Shown here: positions 1 to 11,064 of the stretch, piece by piece | Numbering within the stretch: the stretch's first letter is position 1 | Layout: each line of letters starts with the position of its first letter | NCBI GenBank assembly: GCA_000507305.1 | Contig: DF239561.1 | Coordinates: forward strand, 10,414 to 74,413 | DNA length: 64,000 nucleotides | Direction of reading: 5' to 3' | Source: Breviolum minutum Mf 1.05b.01 | Taxonomy: Eukaryota > Sar > Dinophyceae > Suessiales > Symbiodiniaceae | Translations under genes and position numbers: made by a program | Notes under the pieces: model-generated | The model's database searches: none | What the model was told of the DNA's origin: nothing | Seen by the model: only the letters and a program-made list of their open reading frames with translations

Positions 1-420
1 ATTGCTACAGCCCAGCGGTGAATCATTCCAGATATGATTAACCTCGCGCTGTTCCATCCTTTTTCTCCACTTTGGCAAGCAATCAAAAGTAAGTAGACGG
101 CGCCGTCCCAACGTCGAGGAAGCACAGGTCAAAGCAGTGAGATCACCTGAAGGGATGTAGAAGCACTGCACCGGTGCTTTCAAAGGAACCAACTCCACCA
201 TGGGCTGGGTGGGCCGGGCCCCAAATTGCTACAGCCCAGCGGTGAATCATTCCAGATATGATTAACCTCGCGCTGTTCCATCCTTTTTCTCCACTTTGGC
301 AAGCAATCAAAAGTAAGCAGACGGCGCCGTCCCAACGTCGAGGAAGCACAGGTCAAAGCAGTGAGATCACCTGAAGGGATGTAGAAGCACTGCACCGGTG
401 CTTTCAAAGGAACCAACTCC
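1..420 (-). repeat. split terminal repeats B1-A2-B2-A3 of the retrotransposon
   Basis: Two copies of a unit lie in direct tandem with a 224-bp period (1-196 and 225-420), with one mismatch noticed (position 98 versus 322). Each unit has an A part (1-35; 219-259) and a 161-bp B part (36-196; 260-420), with a 22-bp linker at 197-218. The A part recurs alone at 25476-25516, the other end of the element. Minus-strand order after the large ORF is therefore B-A-B-A, close to the A1...B1A2B2 split direct repeats of Ngaro-type elements. The extra A at 1-35 may be the next genomic copy or part of the true terminus. Confidence 0.8.
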
Positions 421-482
421 GCAACTCCAGCAAGCCTTCAGCAGTGCCAAGAGGACTGCTAAGCGCAATCTCTAACAAACTG

Positions 483-3400
483 CTACGTGGTCAAGGATCG
501 CGCAATGAAAGGTAGCATTTGAGAGCAACATTGGACTCTCCGACGAGCAGCTGGGCTGAGTTGCATCATAACATTCATTGCGCCAACCTGATCTAATGTA
601 GCCATATGTCTTAACCGCATCCGCCAAAGGATGTCACCAATGGGGGTATCACCATGATACCAATGAACGCAACCTCCAGGTCGCAAGCTACCAGGTGTCA
701 GCCGCACTGAAGGATCTATCTCTAAAACTTCTAGAAGCCGGTCCCATCTTCGCCGGTACGTCGACGGAGCAACAGGGTACAACAATTCGTCAGCAGAGAG
801 ATGGCTAAAAAACCGCACAGCGAGCTGTACTGTCATACTGTCATTGATCCGAGTATGTTGAACTCTCCCACGCCCACGTCGACCAGGTTTCGGAGCTCCA
901 ACTCTAAGAAACATCACTTCGCGGTCGATGCCAGAATCGGAAGGAAGAAGTAAGTCCCCCCGTGTAGCTTTCAAAGGCTCACTGATCCTCATAGCACCGT
1001 GGAAAGCGACCAATGTCAATGTGACCCACTTGTGCCAACCCCAACAAAGTCCCAGAGCAGCGAATGCATCTAGGATTGGCTTCGGCATCGGTGGTCTATG
1101 GACTACAGGCAAAGCAATTTCCCATCGTGCGAGAAGGTCCCACGATGATATGAGAGTAGGCCTGAACTCCGGGAACCGTTGCTGCAGGTAAACCACTAAA
1201 TGCCGAAACAGGTACATAGGCTCACCTGTCTGGTAGAGCCAATTGCCAAACGCCCTGACGAAGTAAATCTGCAGACCCGGATTGCGAACAAACCTATCCA
1301 GCACTGCTGATCCCAATTCGTTCTCAAGCCACGCAATGTACCTGCCGTGAATGCGCTGTTGTAAAATCTGTGTTGCAGGCTGCACCAAGTTGATCTGCTC
1401 CAAATCAGGAATATCAGCTCTTTGCATTCTCTGCCTAGGCCCTGGGTTCTGAGCCTCACCGATTCGTCTTGTAGCAGAGCGTGCACAAGATGCCGCATCC
1501 AGTTTGCGTTGTCGACCAAAAGGTTTCAAAGCTTCGACCACCATTGCACCTAAAAAAGCAGCTAACCTGGGAGGATAGCTCTCAGCTGCTTTTGTCCAAC
1601 TCACCCTGTGAGAATGACTGTATCCTCGCAGCTGGATATGCTTCCGGGTGCAAATGCAGTTCAAACGCTCATCAGCTTCAATGCAGTTGCCATAGAATTT
1701 AGTTCTCTTCCTCCACGCCGTTCCCCACCGGCAATAATCAGTTTGAAAGAATTTCAATCGGAAGCGCTGAATGAGCCGCACCCAATGTGGGTGCAGCCAC
1801 AGATAGCTCCCCGCCGGGTTCTCCACCCAAACTTTCAAACCAGCAAGAAGGCAGCACTCGATGAAACCAGCGAGCCATACTGCCATTTCGTTGCCAACTT
1901 CGACTTTCTTCCGCATACTGTCAGTCATGTGATCGACGCCAGTAGGTTGATCTCTCGATCGAACTGCCGGGCAAACGGCTCTAGAGAAGCTCGAGCACAC
2001 CGGTCCGGCTGTTGCAGATAAAAAAGCCTCAGCCCGAACACACTTCAAAAGAAACTGTTGTACACCGGCATCCAGAAGATCCTCTGTTGGGCTGTGCTTC
2101 AAATCGTAGCATAAGACCCACCTGCCAGAACGTTCAGCCAGTTTCTGAGCAGCAATCCGGCAACCAGAAAAAAGGTCAAGGTGACCAGGCATCAAAAGTA
2201 AATCCTCCAGCTTACGTCCAGAAGGAACCACAAATTGTGATGCAGGGACCGATCGAAGCAGCTCAATAGCAGTAGTTTCAAGCATACGGTCAGAAAGCCA
2301 TGGCGTCGGGCGGCGCGATGGAGTGGCAACAGGAGGTTTAATTAAAACTGTTTTTTCAACCCTGGTCCTCTTAGCTCTGCTAGCACGCCAAGCTCGTCGT
2401 CGCAACTGTCTCCAGCTTAAAGTCTCAGGCAGTGATTGCACCACTGAATGCAGCTCCGGAAGTCTGGCCATAGAACTATCGTCCAAGCCCTCCTCATCCA
2501 GAAAAGCGTCAAACGCAGCAAAATCACCATCGGATGCAGACTGAAACCAGGCAGGTAGATCCTCAGAAGGTTGCCGGCAGTGGGCATATCTAGTAGGATC
2601 ATCAGCGACGTTGTCCTTCGTCCCAACGTACTGCCAGCAGCTAAAAATTGAATAACCAAGTACTGTCGGAAGGAAGCGTTTCAGAAGATTGTTCAAACTT
2701 TTCGAGCTCGAACGTCCCTTCACCAATGCACCCAACGACACCTGGCTGTCGCTTCCAATCAGAGGGCGACTGCAAGGCTTGGATCTTCCTTTCCGTGCTT
2801 CACACTCCAAAGCAGCGCGTAGTTCACTAACGTTGATATGGGTCTTTTGCTTGATAGCTTTCCGGGATCGAATGGAGAATTGCAAAGATCTACATAGTTG
2901 TGTCCATGCAGGGTGAGCCTGACTAGGCAGCTCTCCAGGTGGCACTTCTTCTTCAGGAGGTAGGCGGCCATGAACTCTCAGCCACGCTGGATAAGGGGAA
3001 AGAAGGCGGGACCATGCAGCCTTCGTTAGTTTATGCCGTATCAGCTCCTCAGACAACTTCAATGGTATAGAAGCTGCAACCTCAGCACGGTGGGAATTTG
3101 AAGCGTCCACCAGTGAAAGTTCCTCATCAGGTTGGGCACGCAAATCGGTGCAGAACACTGGAGCTAGGATCACCAAAGCCCAAAGTTCGTGGACCAGAGC
3201 AGGTGGTAAAAGAAAAACTTCGCCATACTCATGCTCCTGTATGACATCAAAAATCACCGAAAGAAGACACATTCCCCGACGTCGATATTGCAGTATCGAG
3301 ATCCATGATCCTGCAATGATTTCTAACAACTTGCGAGAGCCAGCTCCCAACCGACACAGCCGAGAGGTGATGTGAGCGATAGGTACACTACGTTCCAGCT

Positions 3401-5288
3401 GTGCACGAATCAGACCCAACCGGCCTGCTATCTGAGCGCCCCAAAACTTCGTGTCCACCTCTGAACGAAACCTCTTCTTCTCATGCGGCTTCAGGCCGTG
3501 GTCGACATAGGCGGTCACCATCAAGTCGGCTAGTGGGCCGGAAACCTTCTCTGAGGCACTGCTATCACAAACCTTCTCCACCAGAATAAAATCATCAATG
3601 ATGATGCCAGCGAACCAATTTTGCCTGGGGCACTTGCCATGCATTGTGACGAAGTCACTCATTTTGAAGCCAGATTTCAACGCCAACACCATGTGACTCT
3701 GCTGTCCCACCTCCACCGCATTGATGTCTCCCATAGCTAATGTTCGTAATGCAGGGACGTAAAAGCTGCAGTCTTCATCAGAGCCTTCAAAACACTTGAA
3801 ACGTCGGGCTTCAGCAGGGCTAAGATTGATGGCTATCGCGTTTCTCGCCGCCCTCTCCAAGCTCACAGAATAGAGGTAATAATAATCTCGAAGGTCTTCT
3901 CCAGAAGCTTCAAGATGCTCCTGGGGCTGCAGTGCCATATCAAGCATAGGCATCGGTGATGCCATTGTTTGCGTCCACTGATTGAGACCTTCCTCAAGAC
4001 TGTTAGCACCCCGCGAATCGAGGATGAGGCGGTCTTGTTCTTGGTTTTTAATGAGACTGAATAACCCTGCTCGATGCTGCAGCCTGACTTGAGCAGGCGA
4101 GAAAATCGCTAGCCTTCCCGAAGAATCAAGCTTATGCAGCAACTTCAACACCTCCTTGCGATTTCCACGTACAAAAGCTCTAGGTGGCACAACATGGGAG
4201 TCCTCAGGTGCTGTAGAGTGTTTGAGCGGCTGATCATAGATTTTCCTCGTTTCTTCATTCAGCAACTCAGATGGGTTGAAACTGGGAACTCCTCCAAATG
4301 TGATGCGATGAGCCTCGATCTCTTTGGCAAGCTGGACATCACTGAACATGCTCCTGGGGGGTTCAGTTTGCGAAGTGCTCTGTTTCCTTGTCTTGCTACT
4401 AACATCTCCATAGCTGTGCTGCTTTTGTAGAGAAGCAGCAGCACATGTCAACTCAGCAATGGCGTCCTGGAGATTCTCTATCTTTCCTGCTGTGCGGCCT
4501 ATATCGGCAGCATTGAATTGCTTAAGAGGATCCCAGCATTCGCACAATCTGCTCAACCTATGCAGCACACCACGCTGCTCACCGGTCATGACAGCATAGG
4601 GAATATAGTCATCAGGAGCTCGACTTGGTGATCCAAGGTGCAACCAATTCAGAACTAGGATGATCGCTAACAAAGCTTTCTCCTTACACTTGGGAATTTG
4701 CGAAGTTGCAACAGTCTGAGGTAACGGCATAGGCCACACTGGCCTAGAGGTGAAAGCCTTTCTAGGTTTTCGTGCTTGCACTGAAAAAATGGAGAAAATG
4801 AACTTCTTCAAGTGGCCAGCCTTACTTCGAAGGAGCCAACGCAATTGAGAATTCCATAGCTGCTCAACTCCAACCGTTTCAGCTCTAGCCCCAGGCGGCT
4901 GCGGCAAAGAGGATTGAGAAGGTGGAGATTTTGCAGCTGAAATATGATCCTCACCAGTATTAGGGGCAGTGAGGCCATTACATGCATCAGAACCATCAGC
5001 AGGCGAAGCTAGAGGTCCAACAGGGCATTCCCCAAACTCAGCAGCCAGACTGGTGGACGAAGCTATCAAACCGACATGGTCTAACAGCTCACCATCGCAC
5101 TCATCCACCATCTGCTCAGCATAGTCAAAGGGACCTTCATCGGTAACCACCATCGCACCTCCTGCCGCCAATCCAGCCTTGCAGTCACTCGGGAAACCAT
5201 GAGAATCAAGACACCAGCGGTCAGACTGACATGGGCTCTCATCCCTAGGTCCCTCGAGCGGCTGCAATGAGGATCGGCAATCAATCAT
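483..5288 (-). CDS. retrotransposon polyprotein: RT, RNase H, cytosine-methyltransferase-like domain, tyrosine recombinase
   Basis: An uninterrupted 1601-codon ORF. About residues 375-640 are a reverse transcriptase (LILDSRGAN near 421, MGDINAVEV near 519, catalytic box IIIDDFIL at 562-569). Residues 722-900 are an RNase H with acidic residues D728, E822, D847 and D892. Residues 1033-1200 resemble a C5 methyltransferase: DLFSG (1038-1042), GPVCSSFS (Cys1098), WVENPAGS (1154-1161) and KRTKF. GEAQNPGP at 1277-1284 resembles a 2A ribosome-skipping site. Residues 1400-1600 are a tyrosine recombinase with Arg in HGAMRISE (R1434) and in GSLRPGG (R1536). The usual tyrosine after the TL motif near the C terminus is not seen (TLDQVGAM). 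The start ATG follows the gag stop by 9 nt in the same frame, so reinitiation or readthrough is possible. Confidence 0.85.
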   Translation of the reverse strand: MIDCRSSLQPLEGPRDESPCQSDRWCLDSHGFPSDCKAGLAAGGAMVVTDEGPFDYAEQMVDECDGELLDHVGLIASSTSLAAEFGECPVGPLASPADGSDACNGLTAPNTGEDHISAAKSPPSQSSLPQPPGARAETVGVEQLWNSQLRWLLRSKAGHLKKFIFSIFSVQARKPRKAFTSRPVWPMPLPQTVATSQIPKCKEKALLAIILVLNWLHLGSPSRAPDDYIPYAVMTGEQRGVLHRLSRLCECWDPLKQFNAADIGRTAGKIENLQDAIAELTCAAASLQKQHSYGDVSSKTRKQSTSQTEPPRSMFSDVQLAKEIEAHRITFGGVPSFNPSELLNEETRKIYDQPLKHSTAPEDSHVVPPRAFVRGNRKEVLKLLHKLDSSGRLAIFSPAQVRLQHRAGLFSLIKNQEQDRLILDSRGANSLEEGLNQWTQTMASPMPMLDMALQPQEHLEASGEDLRDYYYLYSVSLERAARNAIAINLSPAEARRFKCFEGSDEDCSFYVPALRTLAMGDINAVEVGQQSHMVLALKSGFKMSDFVTMHGKCPRQNWFAGIIIDDFILVEKVCDSSASEKVSGPLADLMVTAYVDHGLKPHEKKRFRSEVDTKFWGAQIAGRLGLIRAQLERSVPIAHITSRLCRLGAGSRKLLEIIAGSWISILQYRRRGMCLLSVIFDVIQEHEYGEVFLLPPALVHELWALVILAPVFCTDLRAQPDEELSLVDASNSHRAEVAASIPLKLSEELIRHKLTKAAWSRLLSPYPAWLRVHGRLPPEEEVPPGELPSQAHPAWTQLCRSLQFSIRSRKAIKQKTHINVSELRAALECEARKGRSKPCSRPLIGSDSQVSLGALVKGRSSSKSLNNLLKRFLPTVLGYSIFSCWQYVGTKDNVADDPTRYAHCRQPSEDLPAWFQSASDGDFAAFDAFLDEEGLDDSSMARLPELHSVVQSLPETLSWRQLRRRAWRASRAKRTRVEKTVLIKPPVATPSRRPTPWLSDRMLETTAIELLRSVPASQFVVPSGRKLEDLLLMPGHLDLFSGCRIAAQKLAERSGRWVLCYDLKHSPTEDLLDAGVQQFLLKCVRAEAFLSATAGPVCSSFSRAVCPAVRSRDQPTGVDHMTDSMRKKVEVGNEMAVWLAGFIECCLLAGLKVWVENPAGSYLWLHPHWVRLIQRFRLKFFQTDYCRWGTAWRKRTKFYGNCIEADERLNCICTRKHIQLRGYSHSHRVSWTKAAESYPPRLAAFLGAMVVEALKPFGRQRKLDAASCARSATRRIGEAQNPGPRQRMQRADIPDLEQINLVQPATQILQQRIHGRYIAWLENELGSAVLDRFVRNPGLQIYFVRAFGNWLYQTGEPMYLFRHLVVYLQQRFPEFRPTLISSWDLLARWEIALPVVHRPPMPKPILDAFAALGLCWGWHKWVTLTLVAFHGAMRISEPLKATRGDLLLPSDSGIDREVMFLRVGAPKPGRRGRGRVQHTRINDSMTVQLAVRFFSHLSADELLYPVAPSTYRRRWDRLLEVLEIDPSVRLTPGSLRPGGCVHWYHGDTPIGDILWRMRLRHMATLDQVGAMNVMMQLSPAARRRVQCCSQMLPFIARSLTT

Positions 5289-5294
5289 TGTTGA

Positions 5295-5419
5295 TCATGC
5301 TTGGACAGGTGGAGGGTCGGCTGACCCACCACCTCCTGACTCCCGTTTTCCTTTTCCATCTTTCCCTTTTCCCCCGCCTTTCTTGGGAGGTCTCTTCGGA
5401 TCTGGGACAGTTGAAGACC
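5295..5419 (-). CDS. C-terminal tail of the gag-like protein, separated from its body by the insertion
   Basis: A short open frame on the minus strand reads a Lys/Gly-rich stretch (PKRPPKKGGGKGKDGKGK, then a Gly-rich run and PPVQA) to a TGA at 5297-5295. In related dinoflagellate elements a Lys/Gly/Pro-rich tail follows the helical gag domain, so this piece belongs after the ORF that ends at 23005. The 17.6 kb insertion lies between them. Splicing at the inverted-repeat ends (AG before GTTG at the right end, CCTAAG at the left end) would join the two in the correct frame; that is inference. Confidence 0.6.
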
Positions 5420-5490
5420 AGCTTAGGTTGAACGGCCATATAGGACCCCTGTAACCCAGGTGTCATATAGGACACCCCCTTTGGCCACAT
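5418..5490 (+). repeat. left terminal inverted repeat of the 17.6 kb insertion
   Basis: CCAGCTTAGGTTG at 5418-5430 is the exact reverse complement of 23008-23020. Further inside, similarity continues imperfectly for about 45 bp: each end has ATAGGA-, GGTGTC- and CACCCC-type blocks in the same order. AGCT is present at both junctions (5420-5423 and 23015-23018) and could be a 4-bp target duplication, though its palindromic nature makes this uncertain. Confidence 0.65.
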
Positions 5491-5644
5491 AGGACCCCTT
5501 ATCATCGGTGGCATGATCTTAAGGCTGATATATAGCTGCCTTTTTGGGTGGGTGGGTAAGGTGGCTGTGTTGCCAACTGTGCCTTTGGGTTTGTATGCTT
5601 TGAAATCATGGAAAGTCTTTTTGATTTCGCAAAAACTCATTTTG

Positions 5645-5690
5645 CCATGGCTGTTTGATCGAATTGCGAAATAGGCTCGAACAGCCATGG
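5645..5690. repeat. inverted repeat near the left end of the insertion
   Basis: CCATGGCTGTT (5645-5655) faces its reverse complement AACAGCCATGG (5680-5690) across a 24-nt loop. It may be a subterminal transposase-binding structure or simply a small palindrome. Confidence 0.5.
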
Positions 5691-6389
5691 TGAAAACTCA
5701 GATATCTTCAGGTAGAAAATATAAATATTTCTGGGCCACGAAATTCTGCAAACATGTTTACACTTGCAAAACAAATTCTATTCCAACCCGACCGTTGCGT
5801 TTTTGATAGTTCGTTTGCTCAAATTTTTGAAGTGAGGTTGACAAACTCATCTCGCTCCAAAGTTCAGTTGTAAAACACAACAATATGTATACATATAACA
5901 TCATATAACTCATATCACTTTAATTTGCCTTGTACTCCCACAAATTAAAGATCTCAATGAAACATCCAAATGGGGGTTTCGAACTTAGACTGATCCATTT
6001 AAACTTCACAACTTTTTTTTTATCGGATTCTCGTGGCTGCGGGCCCCTTTGGGGCAATGGAGTTGCATGCGGCGGCGCGTGCCGATGTCTGCGTGGCTGA
6101 TCCATCCATTTGCCTCACTGAGTGAGGCGCTGCAGATGGGATAAGATCATGGCTTGCATGGGTGATATATCAAGATTCAATATGATATACTGTAAATCTT
6201 CATTGTGAAAAAGCACTCGTTTTTCTGTTTTCACTTTGGTATCTTTTGTTGATCGGATCATTTTTTGGGTTTCCTCAGCGATCAAAGCTCAAGGGGGGAT
6301 AATATATCATCATTCGAGGATAAGGATTTCAAATGTCAACTATATACCTGCATTTGGTTTTTGTTTCGGATACCTTTGACTATTCCGCC

Positions 6390-9300
6390 ATGGCGTGCCG
6401 AGCTCGTCGACAAAAGGATGCTAGGAAAAGATTTGAGAAACTGATAGTTAAACATATGTACCGCCGGTTGAACACCCAACCCAACAAAGATAGGATGGTC
6501 ACAACAAACATGCTTCTTCCATTGGGATCCCTTCGGAGGAAACCTGTAAGAAATATCTTTGAGGGTTGGATCCGGAAGACTATAGATCATGGGCGGGTTC
6601 TTACCCATAAATTATCCAAGAATGTTGTTCATACTCTACGCTCAAAATTTGAGCTTGGGGTGCTCGACGACGACGAAGAAGTTCAACGTATGCACTCTCT
6701 TCTCAAGGTGGCCAAAAAAAGGAAACTTAGTCGTGCAGCCATGTCTAACGTTGACAATTTGGTGACTCTTCCAATGGAGATTCCGGAATTGGAGGACTGG
6801 AATTTGCATGGGTGGGGCATGTCTGTCGACTTTTGGTAATGAGTTATGAGCCCTATCTAAAATCTTTAGAGCTCTTGAAAACCATTTTGGATTTCAAGCC
6901 TTGGAAAAAAATAAGTTTAGCTCCCAACTTCCCTCCACCTGCCCTCATTCATGCAGCTGCGGTGCATTGATTGCAGGAGGCTTATACTGCCAATCCTGAT
7001 GCGTCTCTGGGCACCGGCAATTCCACAGTGGTTGGGGATGAAACTGCAGAAGTGCTATGGTTGCAAAACAAATCTAAGATCTAAGGTTTGGTTTCTCAAA
7101 CAAAAACATCTGAAAATATTTCTGTTTCAGGTAAAGCCTTCAAGCAACAATCTTAGATCGAAAACACACATACTGCCTTTTCGAGACCTATCCTTTTCAG
7201 CTTGATTTGTTGACTAGAATTGAAGGCGAATACACCGGTGGAGAGACCTCAAAGGAATTGGAAGTTACGAAGTCCAGATCCTATCGATGATCCCGTGGAG
7301 GCAGTTTTGAAATCTGTAATCTTTCCAGTTTCCAGTGTTCCCATACCATCTAACATACGCATGGTACCCAATGCAGGTCAACCCGAAATCTATGGACGCT
7401 GACATGGAAGATGCAAGCGTGTCTGACATTTGGGCTGCAAATGAACCCTCAAAGTTGGAATCACGCAATCATTGGACCAAGTTTGAGATTGTATGGTACC
7501 AACATATTTGCTTTCAACCACCTCAGGATGATGGCTACGGTACTCAAGATGAAAACGCGGATGGATATGGATACAGCAACTTGTTGGGAACTTTGGAACC
7601 AAATTGGCTTCACGACTATTGTTTGGAAATACAAAGTTGGAGTGATACCAAATCAAAATTTCCTATTTCAATCCAACTCTGCATATCAATATCAATTTCT
7701 ACTCCATATACATGTCTGCAGAGTCAGTCCACTCTAGCTGGTTTGGAGCCCATGGAGCTTAGGTGAATGGACATGGTGGAACCAAGCTGTAGCTGGCCAA
7801 GCGACATCTGCTTGGAGCCCTCGTTCCTTGGTTTCAGCTGCGTTCATTTGGTTGGACATGTTTTCATATGCCCCAGCTGCCCCACCCGATAGTATCTCTT
7901 TCCTAGGACCAATGGATGGTGAGAATGAAGATAACGTTCTTGGATATTATCAAGCTCAAGCTCAAGCCATCTTGGATAGCAAAGGTAGCCCCTATCAGCA
8001 GTTGAAAGTCCCTGAAGATTGGCCCAACCATTTAGTGGAACGTCCAGGTACTTCCCCCAAAAAAAATCATCCAGAGATCGGTTGCTTAGACAGGTTCCTA
8101 GAGTCCTCTGACGATGAAAGGGTGCCAGGAAACACACCGACTGCGGCTACTTCTGATGATGATGATGATGATTTTCATAAATATTGGCCAAATGGTGAAT
8201 TTAGGGGTGGCCGATATTTGTCACGAGCCACACGATTGCCTGATTCTGACGAAGAGTTGGATTCGGATTTGGATGGTGAGCCATGTTCTGATTTGGATGG
8301 TGAGCCATGTTCCTAGTCTAAACTAAGCTTGCCTGATCAATACAGAAATCGCATTATTCAAGTCATCAAGGAAGTTTCTGCGGTTTATTCTTTGGCATAT
8401 TTCCCCACCATGATTCTCACCTAAGGTGATGAGCAAGATCAACCTGTTGATTCCGAAGCTGCCTTGCAAGAGACGTTTGGGGATACACCCTCATGTACAT
8501 TTGATGAATGGTGTTCTCTCAACTGTACCTTCGCTGGTTATAGTTTAGCTACTTGTGTTTCACGCAATGTTTTTTACAAACACCAATGGTTTTGACATGT
8601 TTCGATATGCTTTGTCCGATTTAGTCAGGTTGGCCATTGATTTGTGTTTCATCAACTTAGGGGACCGTATCCTAGCTGGTTATTCTGATGATGGTGGCTT
8701 TGGTGGCTCTGCGGTTTTTTGTGAAGACCGTCTGTGGCACATGTACTTGTCAGAACAAGGAGCCCTCCTGCAATGTCACCATGACATGTCTGTATATATA
8801 TGAGAGCCAAAAGAAATTTATAATATATATATATATATATATCATATATATTTAGTTGGTTTTGATTTTCCAATGCCAAGTTTCCCTGTCAAACACGAAG
8901 TGGCAACAACGGCCAGCCAGGATGGAGCCACAGTCAATGGGCATTGGATGGTGATGATGATACTGCAGAAACTGAAGTTCCTGGGCAGCACACGGGTGTT
9001 TGTCACAAGCCCCGACTTTGATACCACAATTTGGCTAAGGCTATCTTGAGGCAGCCGACATTGCCGCTTGACTATTGGGAGGACCGTTTGGGAGATGTGG
9101 GTTTCAGTAACTAAGTTTAACCTTCTCACTTTGACTCGACTTAGACACCAGTGCAACATTCCCAATTGGTCTCTATATAATCTAAGTATATCAAGACTCT
9201 CAAGACTCTTTCCTCAAGAAGTTTGTTTCCTGTTTGATAAGTCAGGCCTTTCTTCCGTACTTTGTCAATATTTTCTTCAAGAGACCACTTTCGCCCAAAT

Positions 9301-10187
9301 TCAGCCAGGAACCAGAGAAATATCCCGATGCTTCACCTCAAGCTATTGCGGAGGTGAAGATGGAAGCTTCTGGGCGGGAAGAGGCATTGTGTTACGTGAT
9401 GCTGTACTGTATGTATAGCCCAAAAATTGCATTCAAACGCAGTGATTTTGAAATTGTTCTTTGTGATGTTGTAGCTAAAACTATTACTTTCTGGCCTTTG
9501 GTGGGTAGGCAGACGATGGCTTGATCGTCACACCTCCTCCCCGAGTTGCAACGGCTGCAGTTGTAACACCGTTTGCAAAGACCCAGCTTGCTGCGGTGAA
9601 AAGATATGAAGCAAGTTCCAAGAACGGATCACCAAATGATACTTGATCTTGTTCAATCACGAAGTTCTGATTTGTAAGATGGCGACTGTATGCTAAAGCT
9701 TTGAAAATATTGATCGGCTTTTTTTTGGTGATTCTAGGTCACATTGTCGAGTCCTGATGACGTTTGTTCAATGGTTATTCAAAGTGGTCATATCATTCAA
9801 TGGCTAACTTAGGAAACAACTGCGAATGGTGCGACGAAGCAGAAGAAGAAAAAGAAGTCTCCAACCAAGAAAGCTCCCAAGAAAGCTCCCAAGGAAAAGA
9901 AAGACACACCTCCTTCAACAGTTTCAAAGAAGAAAGGTGAGACAACATACGGAGAAGTCAAGAAGGCCTTTGTAGCGGAGCCCCTCCTCTTAATTTGGTG
10001 TTCCATGATTTGTCATTAGATTTCCCACCCCATCGGGTCCCACCTAGCTACTGTGCTTCCGAGGTGCAAATTGCACGACAAGTCCATGAAGAAGAGCGAT
10101 ATCGAGGCGATGTGGCGGGCCTCTGAGGAGAGGCAACTGGTGCTAAGCACCATGACACCGGCGGAGATCAAACGTAGACGATATTAA
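6390..10187 (+). CDS. gene A: intron-rich gene of unknown function inside the insertion
   Basis: The first convincing exon (6390-6834) starts with ATG (MACRARRQKDARKRFEK) and encodes a basic helical protein; it ends at a TTTTG/GTAATG donor. Further exon-like frames follow AG/G acceptors: about 6979-7070 (EAYTANPDASLGTG), 7374-7455 (VNPKSMDADMEDASVSD), 7764-8316 (acidic, with a DDDDDD run and a duplicated SDLDGEPC), 8424-8500, 8657-8770 (GDRILAGYSDDGG), 9512-9645, and 9812-9936 (Lys-rich, KKKKKSPTKKAPKKAPK). The last exon ends EIKRRRY at stop 10185-10187. Nothing in it is recognised. The Lys-rich and acidic tracts suggest a nuclear or nucleic-acid-binding protein, which is inference. Some exons may belong to separate genes. 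Confidence 0.45.
8818..8851. repeat. AT dinucleotide microsatellite
   Basis: A run of TA/AT repeats, ending near 8851, inside the gene A region, probably in an intron. Confidence 0.9.
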
Positions 10188-11064
10188 TTCTTTTCCCCTG
10201 GTGCTTTGGAACACTTGCGGTATGGACATGTTATGGGTAGGATCCATTGAAATCTTTGAAAAGCCTTTCCCAAAAACATATCAACTATTGACCATATCAA
10301 CGCATATCAGTTGATGGAACGACCAACAGGAATAAAGTAGCGTTTAGATTCTTAAATTCAAGGGATGCCTGCCGCAAGTGATAGGTTAGATCATTTTGAT
10401 CTGGGGTGCCCTTCAACTTGAAACAGTTGAAGGTGTTTTGGGGTGGAAATGTGTGAATGCACATGTCCAAAAAGCTCTTACCATCTTGAAGTTGAGATTG
10501 AAGGGTTTGCCTATACGATGGTGCCCAGCGTTAGGAAAATGCTGCTTTCTTGAGTCTTTCCTTTGCTATTCAAAAACTGTTGCTTTGTAGGGGATGTTGC
10601 TCACAGAAACACACATCATAGCATATATAATATAGTGATGTAAAACTCCCCCATATAACCGATTGAGGCTCATAAGCTCATATCTTAGAATCGTATTGTT
10701 CATGATATATATATATATATAGATATGTTGCAAGGTGTGGCTTGCAGGCCTGCCTGCTTCGATCTCCCATGTAGTTGACGGTTGTGCAGTATGATCGCTC
10801 ATCGGATAAATAGTCCTTGGATTTGGATCAAGGGTCTTTTCTGGTAACGGCTGATTTTATCCGAGCCATGAAGTATAGCTTGATAGCTGTGGTTCTCGCC
10901 TGGCTGATCCAGAGTCCCCTGTCTAGATTCAAAGGTTTTAAGAGTTTTAGATGTGCCCAAAGATTCCAAAAGGTTTCGAACCATAGCTATGTTTTTAGGA
11001 TCAAAACTTGAAACGGTCCCCCAACTAAGGTTTTGGTGAGGTTGACCCATCAGAATCCCTACAG

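Noticed and set aside
5281..5688. 135-aa minus-strand frame running across the left inverted repeat
   Set aside because: It crosses the insertion boundary by chance; the neighbouring frame with the Lys/Gly-rich tail is the one expected for gag.
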